In this document: positions 49,917 to 60,600 of the stretch, piece by piece
How the letters are laid out: each line of letters opens with the position of its first letter
How positions within the stretch are numbered: the first letter of the stretch is position 1
Source: Puffinus mauretanicus
Lineage: Eukaryota > Chordata > Aves > Procellariiformes > Procellariidae
Length of the DNA: 64,000 nucleotides
Assembly: GCA_023333565.1 (NCBI GenBank)
Contig: JAJKFH010004053.1
Span: 4,402,001 to 4,466,000 of the forward strand
Direction of reading: 5' to 3'
Program-made: the position numbers and the translations under genes
The notes under the pieces: generated by a model
What the model saw: only the letters and a program-made list of their open reading frames with translations
Told to the model about the DNA's origin: nothing
Database searches by the model: none

Positions 49917-51912
49917 AGTAATTCATGTAAATGTTGAAGTTGGGAATGGTCAGAACACTTTTTTTTTTTCTTTGAGCATTAGCCAATACACAGGAGGAGG
50001 AAAACTGTTCAGCCACAAAAAGCATATCTTACTAAATTTTAGTGGCTTATGTCAGTGACTTCATGATGATTAATGTGTGAATTTTAAACCTCACTTCCCC
50101 TTCCATTCTTCATTCCTTCCATCCCAACCCAGCTCATACTTGTGATATAAATTATGTCAATATTTAGGATCCCTGCTTCTGGTACATTCCAGCCAAATAC
50201 TTACTTTGTTTGACATGCAATTACAGTGTGGGCAGTTCTTATTTCTGCTCTTAATATTCTGAATATTATGCTAAAATACATAGGCCAGGTACAGTAATTT
50301 TACATATTTTTCATTCAAGCTGCTGAATCTTTATAGCAGTGACATTTAAAGGTATTAAAAAAAAACCAACCAAACAAAACACAAAACCAAAAATCTACTT
50401 TGGTAGTCATACCAGTACTACAATATTTTAAGTCTCTATATGGTATTCCAAACCTGTGGTGTTAAGATATGAAATACCTCAGAGAGCTTAAAAGTTTTAT
50501 CATGATCATATAATTTTTAATACTTGGCCATCTGTGTGCTCATCTGTAACTTTTTTTACTTTCGTCCGTAATAAGTAGTCTCCTTATGTTTTATATTCAG
50601 TTAATACCATATTCTGGGAAGGTAAATATTTTTTTAAAGAAGCTTATGAACGGAAATCTGACCAGAAAGTTAGCTGAATTATGTTACTTTGCAAAGCTAA
50701 GAAAACTGGATATCCTTGGAAATAGTTATCCAAAAGCCTTATCTTTACTTTGGTCAGGTTGCCTTAAACAGTTCCTTAGCTGAAACTTTTTTTTTCCCCC
50801 TTACCTTTTTGTAGAATATGTTGCCAAAGTTTTAGACCTTGCCCACACCTAACCTTCATTGATTTGCTTTTGAGGTTGCATCTAAAGCAAGACTGATATG
50901 GAGGAGAAAAGTAATACTCTGTTTGGTAGGCCAAATGAAACAGTTGAGACGCTTTTATTTCTCTCTAGAAATACAGAGTTCCTGCTATGAAAGGCATTCC
51001 TAGAGCAGTTAAACACTTCTGTTGCAGTTCCTGAAGGAGAGGAGACACTCCTAACTCTTAAAAAAGCAGTTTTATTTTTCTATAATGTAGGTGTGTTACA
51101 GATAGTACACTGGTTTTTTTATTCAACTTTGACAGTAAGATTGAGTCACCAATGAGTGTTCAACCTTATTTGGTCAATCCAAATAAGTGTTGACTAGAAA
51201 ACAATATATTGTATATATAGTGACTACTTAGAATTCAAATAATGATTTTAAAAATGGGCTTTAATGTACTTGAAATCTTATTTTGTCTTATCTGACTTTT
51301 AATGTTTTGCAATGAGAGAGACAGTCCATTCTGAGTAAATAGTTAGAAACGGTACAGTTATTGACAAAATTCCTTTTAAATACACTGCTTAAATATAATG
51401 TGAGACTAGGCTGTTCAGGACACAAAGCACCTGCATGCAATTTCTGTTGGGATATTTAGGGTCTACATACTTGGAGGTAGCTAGAAAATTGTAGTAAATT
51501 TACTAAAAGGCCTGTTGTTCTTACCAGGCCAGGAGTGGGTATGGAAAGACACTATATATTCATATAACAGTTTAACTCTGTGCAAATTGCAGCTTTTCTG
51601 TGGATTTAGCGAATCATCACTGAAATAGAACTATCTGTTTCTGTATTATTTTTTTTCCTCCCCTCGTAGGAGAATGTCCTACATTGTAAATGTAAAAATT
51701 ATTTTTTATGTTAGATTGTGCCTGTGATGAGAAAAATTTCAACTGTATTTTGTGTAAACTTAATAGGTTTTTATACTTTGGAACTCGGAGGCATGGTCTA
51801 ATAGCAATAATGGAATATGCATCTTGCTAGTTAATATGTTAAGACTATCTTTACTGGGTCAGGTATTTTTGTTGATGTTGATGCAGTTTTTATCTCAATA
51901 TGACTCATTTCA

Positions 51913-51918
51913 AATAAA
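51913..51918 (+). terminator. Distal poly(A) signal of TTC39C
   Basis: AATAAA 2.4 kb after the stop. A second distal hexamer lies at 52451-52456. Which is used cannot be decided here. Confidence 0.45.
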
Positions 51919-52499
51919 TAACTAGAATTTTTAGATGTCACAAAGTGGCATATTTATCGTGATGTACTGTAAATGTTGTTAATTTACAGAACTTGCACTT
52001 TTATATTTCTGAGTAAAATTAAAAGAAACATGGACATGAGTTTTGTTCCCTTGCTCCTCGAATTTGTCTTTTAATTGGTGGCCTCCTGAACAAGATGATA
52101 TCAAGTATTGGGAAAACTTCTGGGATGTCAAGTTACTCTGTAACAAAGTTTTCTAGGCAGCAATTACCTCAGCCTTTGTTCTTCCAGTATAATTATAGTC
52201 TCCTGGTTTAGAAAGTGAGTTACATGTGTCATGTTGAGATCAACCGTAGAGTGAACAAGGTTTAAGATGCGTTTTTAAGACATCAAATTTACTTGTTCTT
52301 CATTAAAGAAAAAGAACCACACATAATTGTATTTGTTGTATTCCTACATCTTTGAAAAATGTTTCTAATTTACTCTAAAGCAAGCACTTTAATTTCTTCT
52401 CTCTCTGACTTTGAATGCTTGTTTCATATTCTACTTATGCTTTATTCTTAAATAAAATTCCCCAAATGATTTATTGAATTGCTTTTCAATTTACAACAA

Positions 52500-55400
52500 T
52501 CTGATTGTCTTTCCGATAATTGATTGTACTCTAAAAATTGCTCTGTAACTGTTTGAAGTTTGAGCAACTACGTTGGTGTTGGGCTATGCGTGGTGTTGCA
52601 AGGGTGCTAATTGAAGCTATCAGTGGAACGAAAGCAGGGTAGCCTATAAATGACACTCAGATTGCCTATCCAGTCATCATTACAAAATACTAACTGCAGT
52701 AGCAATCACTTTCATGAAAAATTACGCAATCACAAACAAGTAGTATTAAAGCTAATGTTAAGAAGTAAATTTATACCTAGCTGTCTTTTAAGGCAATTGG
52801 GCAGCCAGTGGCATCTGACCAGCACGCCTGTCCTTGGCTCGGCAGAGGCTCTGCAGGTAGCCTGGAACATAGATGGTAGACTCCATCGGACTATAGGAGT
52901 AAGAAGTACAGGTATATTGCTTCTGAAACTTCATCCTGAAGAAACTGTATGACAAATTATTTTATATAAATTAGGTGTTTAGGAAAAAAGGCAGGACGGG
53001 GAATTGTTTCTCCGCTAATTAGAGTTTGAGTAGATGCTTATACAATATTGTCTTGCATTCTAATGTTTTGAGGTGAGCCAGAAAATACTGCTTCAAAAAC
53101 TACTTTTATCTGGAAAAGTTGACTTACAGAAGATGGAAATATACAGGTAAGTTCCAGTTCTGGTTCATTTTCACCAAAGAACAATTAAAATCTGTATTCT
53201 ATACAGAGATTCAGAAAACATGGGAACCTGCTGTTTTTACACCGAGTTAATCCATATCTATACACAATACTCTTTAATTTATGCCAAAGCGAATTCTTGT
53301 ATGAAATTAGCTGGCGTACAAGATGCACTGGAAAAAAGATTGAGTTATTTTACAAAAGGCTTAACTTTGTCACAATGTTGCAAATCTGTATTCTCCCTGA
53401 ACTTTGAAACTTGCTCAATTGATCAGTTACAAAATTGTGCCATTGGTGGTAGATGGCAAAAAGTGATTTCCCCACCCCACCAACACGTGTATACTCAAGG
53501 TTGTTTGCCTTGATTGAATTACACTTAAGTATCGTACTGTTTAGTATCCCTTCCATCTTTGTAGGTTTTTTTGTGGCTGGCGTTGCATACATCTCCAGAG
53601 TGCTTGCGGAAGGGACCACATACCAGCACGTGAGGTGCAGAAGGTCAGTGTGGTGAACTGCTGTGAAAGGACAGCATCTGAAAGGATCCAGTCCCTCTAC
53701 TCTTCTAAACCTAGAGGTCTCTAGCTTTGGTTTCCAGACACTGCATCTCGTCGTATTTTCTTCTGCTGTATCAGATGCTGTATTCTCTGCGTATCTCAGT
53801 GTAGGCATTATAAAGAATGTTCAGGTCACCTCTTACTGTTCTTTTGCATGAGCAAAATATAAACAAGACCGTAAGAAAGTCAACTTGAGGAAGGCTTTCT
53901 AGAGTTAAATACTGAACTATTTCTATTTTTCACCATATTTTTTTTAATGTAAGTTCAGACTCCAAAACTGGACCCAGCATAGGTTACCAAGGTAGGTGCC
54001 TATTACAGTTAGGTATTGCCTTCCTGCTCAGAACCTCTTTTCTTAATTACCCAAGGTTTTCATGACCTATTTAGCTGCTGTGTTTTAACCAGTGTGTTTT
54101 AGCCATGGGGAGTTCGTGTTCAGTTGTCTTACTCTTACTCCTACTCCTATTTTTTCATTTCTGCTTCTTCAAAAAAACTTTATCTTTTGATGTGACTTCT
54201 TCCAAGATGCTGTTCCAATATTCAATTTGATCAAGTAATCTGTTGAGCTCAGCAGGACTGGCTGGTCGTCAGTATTTTTCAGTCATTTTTTGGCAAGCTG
54301 TGCTTACCTATAGGAGATGCCCAGAAAGGCTCCCAGGTGAAAAGGTTAAGAGGAAAAAAAGCATATTTGAGAGGGGAGGAGAAGGGAGGGAGGGAGAGAG
54401 AGATTGTCAGACTTTGCTGAGCAAAACCATTTATGTAACAAACGCCTCCCAGTCTTTCACTAAAAGTAGGATGTTTACTGTATTGAAAAAAGATAATTGT
54501 ACTCCTGGGACATATACTTCTCCCCACTTGTAGAAAGGCCTTCCCAATGAAGGGGAAGACGGAGAGAGTCAGAGGGATACGCATTTAAGACACCTTAAAT
54601 AAAAACAGTATTTTGTGCCTTTGGTGGGAAAAACAAGAAGGTTTTCATGGAGATTTTTGTATATGAATGGAAACCCCCGCTTAGAATTCTACTGAAGTCT
54701 CTGGAGGTAGAAAAGGTAGAAAAACAAAGACGGTGCTTGCAAAAAATGCAAGTCCTCTTCTGCCTATTTAGCTGAAACTTTGAAAGAGACTGCGAGTTAA
54801 AAAAAAAAAAAAAAACGAAATAAAACTGAACACACCCCACAGGCCCCCAACCAGTGTCATTCATTAACCTGTTGTGAACTATCTAATGAAGAGTTAGTGA
54901 ATGACCTGATCCTTTTGGCAGAAAAATAAGGCTTATCTGTGACCTTGATTTGCTGAACTTCTGTCCAATCTCTGTCTTCTAAGACTTCAACGTTGTCTGG
55001 AAGCTGTTACTTCTGCAGATGGGGCAAAGGGTGGTAGGACGAGGTAATTGCCTTCAGTTGGGCAAACAGCTCTTACGCTGACAGGCTTTTCAGTTTGGGG
55101 CCAAAGGGCAACGTGGTTTAGTAGAGTAGCTGGTACGCTTTGTATGATGGATTTGCTCTAGATGGTTTCCAAAAACAGCATTCAAGTTCAAGCACAGTGA
55201 ATTAGTTTCCATTTTTTTTCCTATATGCTCTTCTTAAGTTTCTGACAGATGTGCTTTTGTCTTTGCACACAGATATGTTTAATGCCTTTATGAAGTCCTG
55301 TTGCTTCCATATGTTCTCCATACAGAAATCTAGATTTCAGATTACTATCCTGACTTGAGAAATGATACATTTTCTAGTCCTCATATACATTCTTGAAGTA

Positions 55401-56690
55401 TGTCTTATTCTTTGTATAGGAAAGCTGTTGTTCCTAATTTCGTAAGTCATAGCACATTCATATTTAACTTTTTTAATAGCGTGGTCTATATTGTCGCTCT
55501 CCAGGACTGATGAGCTATTGTGAGAAGTTTTCTTAATGAGAAATTACTTTCTAAGGATTCTTTTATAGAAGAAGCATTCCATGGTGAGTTTACCATTAAT
55601 GTACTTTCCAGTGAACTAACTTGAAAGTGATGTAATATTCTGTTAATTTTGAATGAACTATTATGAATGTTACTTATCTTATTAAAAGAAGCTATTGTAG
55701 ATAATCTAAATGCTTTAGCAGCAATGACACTTGAGTCTTCAATCGTTAGTGCTGCTGGGATTCCCCTCAGGTTTTTGTAGATGCAAACATCCAGGAATGC
55801 AAGAACAGGTAGGTAGATGATGGTTTTCCAACTTTGATGAAGACTGGTCTGTAGCATTGTTAGTGTATAAAAGTTTTTATCCCACAGCAGTCTCCTGATC
55901 ATGGCTTCCTCCATGATCTTCCTGCCTTCATGATCCTCAGAAACCCAGTTAGTGGTAACCTTGAAAATATGGCACTGTACGGTTACTCTTTTTGTGCTTG
56001 TTTTATTGGAACAGAAAGTCATCTTGTGTGTATCCACTGAAAATGTGTACTGGAAAGCAAATGCTGTCCCTTGGGCTGTGGAGGTTTGTTTCAAGTTTTG
56101 CCCTTGCAATCATAAGGTTCTGCAGTATGAACGGAGCTGTATTAAGGAATAATCTGGTTCCTCTTTGGGTGTAACTGCCATGGTTGAAGAGGTTGCAGTC
56201 CCCAGCCGTTTGCTCTGAGCACCTGCCAGAGGTCACCACAGAACATCGCTTCTCGGGTGCTAGATTTTGCAGTCTGTTATGTCGCTTTAAATCCCTTGAG
56301 CGTTGTATCTCACCTATCGTAAAAGGCCAGGCTGTGAACCAGGGGATGGGTCTGTGCACCCACCCGCTCCCCACGGCTGGCAGAGAGGTGGGAGGGATGC
56401 GGCTGCAGCCTTTCTGCTTTCCGCAGGTTGCAGCGTTGGATCGTGCGAAGTCGTCGTAACCTGAGGCTGAGCACGCTTGAAGGCAAGTCAGCAGCAGAAA
56501 GCAGGAACGGGTTTCGCAGCAGCGTGGGAAGGGAGAAAAGGCAGCGGCTCACATGGTGTGAGCGCTGTGGGCGCTTGCTTCCCCCGCGCCGTGTGGCAGG
56601 CAGCACCCATAGGTGCTCGGCCTCACCCTTGCAGCCCTTACGCTGGTTGTCCTGAGCGGCAGCGGCCACGACACCGTACTTCGGCCTTAA
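52500..56690. other. Intergenic region between TTC39C and CABYR
   Basis: No gene recognised. It contains a purine-rich stretch at 54375-54406, an A-rich tract at 54799-54814, and a minus-strand open frame of 207 codons at 55486-56109 with no recognisable domain. GC content rises after about 56,200 toward the CABYR promoter. Confidence 0.7.
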
Positions 56691-57480
56691 AATATATTAT
56701 TAAAAGGGCTATAAATAGAGTTGTGCTCAAACGGTTGTGTCCATAAAATGCACCGATTCTTGTGTGACAGTGAAAATCAAGGTGTTTATTGCAGGAGGAA
56801 AGCCCTCGCTGATGAGCTGCAGTGTCACGCGGCCGCGGAGTGCTCTGGCTGCCTGACTGTGAATTTAAATCGTGTATTTCGCCTTCCGCTCCTTTCTTTT
56901 AACCCTTTTCAACCAACAAACAGTAACGCTGCAGAGCTGGAGCACAGCCGCTGACAGCTGCGAACCTCAGCGCTGCCGCGCTGATGATGCACGGGCACTG
57001 TGACATCACACCCTCCCGGCTGGGCGTGGTGGCCTTGTCGGGGGGCACCGGCAGGAGGCAGGGACCAGGAGAGAGCAGCCGGAGGGGATGGAGGAGGAGA
57101 GGGGTGGAAGAAGTGTCCTGTAAACCCTTTGCTTGAACGTGAAAAGCTTTTGTGGCTCATCGGGAGTGTGCTTTGGTGGGTTTTATCTTTAAAAAAGGGT
57201 GTTCATGGCGTGGGTTTGAATTCCCATCGTTGTTCCCTAGTGGGCTGGCCCCCCTGACCATGCCTTCTGCTGCCTCAAGGTGCAGAGGCGGGGTAAAGGA
57301 TTTGGTCACTGCAAATGGTAAATGCCCCCTTTAAGTTAGAGGAGTGTTTGGGAAGGGGTGGAGGAGGAGGAGGGTTATTGATGGCATTGCAAGGGCTGAG
57401 CAGCTGCGATCATGCCCTCGGTGTTAGACGCTTCACACTGGGGCGGGGTAGACGCTCAGCTGAGGGGTTCTGTTTGTACA
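56310..57480 (+). promoter_or_regulatory. CABYR: Moderately GC-rich upstream region of CABYR (probable promoter)
   Basis: CpG-containing, GC-enriched sequence before the first coding exon. It includes a canonical-looking TATA box at 56710-56718 and a TGACATCA half-match to a cAMP response element near 57001. A good splice acceptor (TTCTGTTTGTACAG) ends at 57481, so at least one non-coding first exon is likely upstream; its borders cannot be fixed by eye. Confidence 0.5.
56710..56718 (+). promoter_or_regulatory. Candidate TATA box upstream of CABYR
   Basis: TATAAATAG preceded by GGGC, a full TATA consensus, about 800 bp before the CABYR start codon. If used, transcription would begin near 56740. 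Motif-based only. Confidence 0.35.
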
Positions 57481-57515
57481 GATAAGAAACCGTAAGCCGA
57501 CTTGAGTAGGCGAAG

Positions 57516-57663
57516 ATGCAGTCTTCAAAGACCAGTCTGGTTGTTCCACACGGCCTCAAGACCCTGCTTGAGGGGGTGAGTCGGGCTGTCATAGAAAACA
57601 ACCCGGATGACATCATTGAGTTTGTCGCTCTCTATTTCCAAGAGCTCGTCGCCTTTCGAAAAG
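57516..57663 (+). CDS. CABYR: CABYR coding exon 1: dimerisation/docking domain
   Basis: Residues 1-50. Residues about 11-50 form the RIIa D/D four-helix-bundle segment ([20 protein letters not shown], then FVALYFQEL). The exon probably begins at 57482 after acceptor TTTGTACAG, giving 34 nt of 5' leader. The start has A at -3. Donor AAAAG|GTTTGT, phase 1. Confidence 0.93.
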
Positions 57664-60600
57664 GTTTGTTCCTACCACTGCTTTATCTGAAGAGCTGAGC
57701 TATTTGAGAGTGCTATCCTACTCCAGCTTAATTTCTGCTTCTGTTTTCAGGGAATCCAAATCTGGATATAACAGAACTGGTTGAACAGTTTAAGTTCGTT
57801 AGCGGTAAGATGGTTGCTGTTTGTTCTTTTAAGATATTTTGAGACAATGTTCCAACCCGAATGGATGCAAGTAGTTTTCACTTATCACGGGCGGCATCCC
57901 GTCCGTCTCTAGTCACATAAGCTCTGTGCTATTGAAGAGTCGGGCACCTTCAGAAAACGCTTGTTTCTGTTTAATGTGGGAAGAATGAGTCCCCTGGGAT
58001 GCTGTACTTTCTCCTTGAGTATAGGCGAGAGCCTGGATGCTTTTGGTCCTTTTAATTTTAAGATGTTGCAGTGTGATTTATCACCCCCTAAGCAGATAGC
58101 GACTTTACACTGTTTTGTGCAAAGAAATATTGTATCTCTTTGTTTATAAAAAGATGATTTGATTCTGTGGGATGCTGATTCCTTTGGGAAGTGCTGGGAG
58201 CTTTCATCTGCTCCCTGGGTTTGGCTGTAAGGGCTGGAATCCGTGGTGCCACGTGAAGGCTGTGTGGGAGCACTGATGTGGGTGCGTTGTCTAGTCCACA
58301 GCCTGTTTGTATCTGCCCCACTGGTTTGAGTCTCCATTGTCTGTTTACCCTAAGTGTCAGCAGCTTCAAATATCCCCTTTATTCACAAAGGCCACCTAAG
58401 CTAGGTTCCAAGTAACGCTGAAACTAGCCAGTACTTGAGAAAGCCTTGGTCTGTAGATGGAGCGCTATACACTAAGGTAATTACAGCAATGAAGAGAAGC
58501 CCCAGCTATGAACAGAAAGTGCTGCTATCTTATTCCTAGCTAAGGATCTCCTCTAAAAAAGCTAACCACCACTGATTTCAGCACTTGAAGCAGTTTTCTT
58601 CTTGTAAAAATGCCTGGTGGATATTGCAGTGTGACTTAAGCATCACCAAAGGCTAAATTTTAGTGCATTTGCAAATGTTGCGTTAATGATGTCACACAGC
58701 AATTCTGGCATAATCATAGAATCATAGAATGGTTTGGGTTGGAAGGTACCTTAAAGATCATCTAGTTCCAACCCCCCTGCCATGGGCAGGGACACCTTCC
58801 ACTAGACCAGGTTGTTCAAAGCCCCATCCAACCTGGCCTTGAACACTTCCAGGGATGGGGCATCCACAACTTCTCTGGGCAACCTGTTCCAGTGCCTCAC
58901 CACCCTCATTGTAAAAAGAAATTCTTGACAGCTAATATCAATCTACTCTCTTTCAGTTTAAAACTGTTGCCCCTTGTCCTGTCAATGCAGGCCTTGGTAA
59001 AAAGTCTCTCTCCATCTTTCTTATAAGCCCCCTTTAAGTGTTGAAAGGCTACAGTAAGTCTCCCCGGAGCCTTCTCTTCTCCAGGCTAAACAGCCCCAAC
59101 TCTCACAGCCTGTTCTCATAGGAGAGGTGTTCCATCCCCCTGATCATTTTTATGGCCCTCCTCTGGACCCGCTCCAACAGGTCCATGTCTTTCTTCTGCT
59201 GAGGGCTCCAGAGCTGGACGCAGGACTCCAGGTGGGGTCTCACCAGAGCAGAGCAGAGGGGCAAAATCACCTCCCTCCACCTGCTGGCCACGCTGTTTTT
59301 GATGCAGCCCAGGATATGGTTGGCCTTCTGGGCTGAGAGCGCACATTGTCGGCTCATGCCCAGCTTTTCATCCACCAGCACCCTCAAGTCCTTCTCCACA
59401 GGGCTGCTCTCAATTTGTTCCTCCTCCAGTCTGTATCGATATTGGGGATTGCCCTGACCCAGGTGCAGAACCTTGCCCTTAGCCTTGTTAACTTCATGAG
59501 GTTCGCATGGACCCCCACTCCTCTAGCCTGTCAAGGTCCCACTGGATGGCATCCCGTCCCTCTAGCGTATCAACTGCACCACTCAGCTTGGTGTCATCCG
59601 CAAGCTTGCTGAGAGTGCACTCAATCCAACTCTCTGTCACTGATGAAGATATTAAATAGTATTGGCCCCAGTACAGGCCCTGAGGGATACCACTCATTAC
59701 TGGTTTCCACTTGGACATTGAGCTGTTGACTGTAACTCTTTGGACATGGCCGTCCAGCTAATTCCTTGTCCATCCATCCAACCCATCTCTCTCCAATTTA
59801 GTGGCCAGATTGTTGTGTGGGACTGTATCCAAGGCCTTAGAGAAGTCCAGGTAGGTGGCATCCTTAGCTCTTCCTGAGTCCATTGATGCTGTCAATCCAT
59901 CATAGAAGGCCGGTAGATTAGTCAGGCACGATTTGCCCTTGATGAAGCCATGTTGGCTGTCTTTAATCACCTCCCTGTCTCCTGTATGTTTCAACATATC
60001 TTTCAGGAGGATCTGTACCATGTTCTTACTGGGCATGGAGGTGAGGCTGACAGGTCGGTAGTTCCCAGTGTCCTCCTTATTACCTTTTTTTTAAAAATGG
60101 GTGCAATATTCCCTTTTCTTCAGTCACTGGGGACTTTGCCTGACACTGTGACTTTTCAAATATGATGGAGAGCGGCTGCATAATGGAGAAATTTTCTGTC
60201 TGAATGCCTGTCGGTGGTTTGCTTATGTGATTGTGAACTGACCCCTGCATGTTCACCAAGCTCCAAAACAGGTCCTTCCTGCACCTTTTTCCTTGTAGAC
60301 TACTTAGTCCCTCTCTTTCTGTGTTGTCCATCCCCTACGATGCGGTCACATAACTGTGTTATGAAAGGGGATGATCAGAGAGGAATTCCTTAGCAAGCTC
60401 GAGGAAGGTTTCCTTGGAGTCTCCCACCCGCAGTGCCAGCACGGGTTTTGGGACTGTTTGTGCACCAGTAGGTAGCTAGCTAGTTTGTGTAGCTCAAGGG
60501 AGCCTTTCTTTTCTGTGCCATTGCCTGAGACTGACCTTGGATTATAAATGGGTCTGTGTTGGCTTGGGATGGTAGTCAGAATAATGTTTTTTCAGAGAGG

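Larger units (their letters stand above)
49512..52030 (+). other. TTC39C: TTC39C 3' untranslated region (extent inferred)
   Basis: Starts after the TGA. AT-rich, with no coding similarity. Poly(A) hexamers AATAAA occur at 49911-49916 and 51913-51918, with another at 52451-52456 beyond the drawn end. A GT-rich stretch follows about 52030, so a long 3' UTR of about 2.5 kb is likely, with a shorter form of about 0.4 kb possible. The exact cleavage sites cannot be read from sequence. Confidence 0.55.

Noticed and set aside
59127..59612. Plus-strand open frames at 59127-59336 and 59346-59612
   Set aside because: They are the antisense of CR1 reverse-transcriptase sequence.
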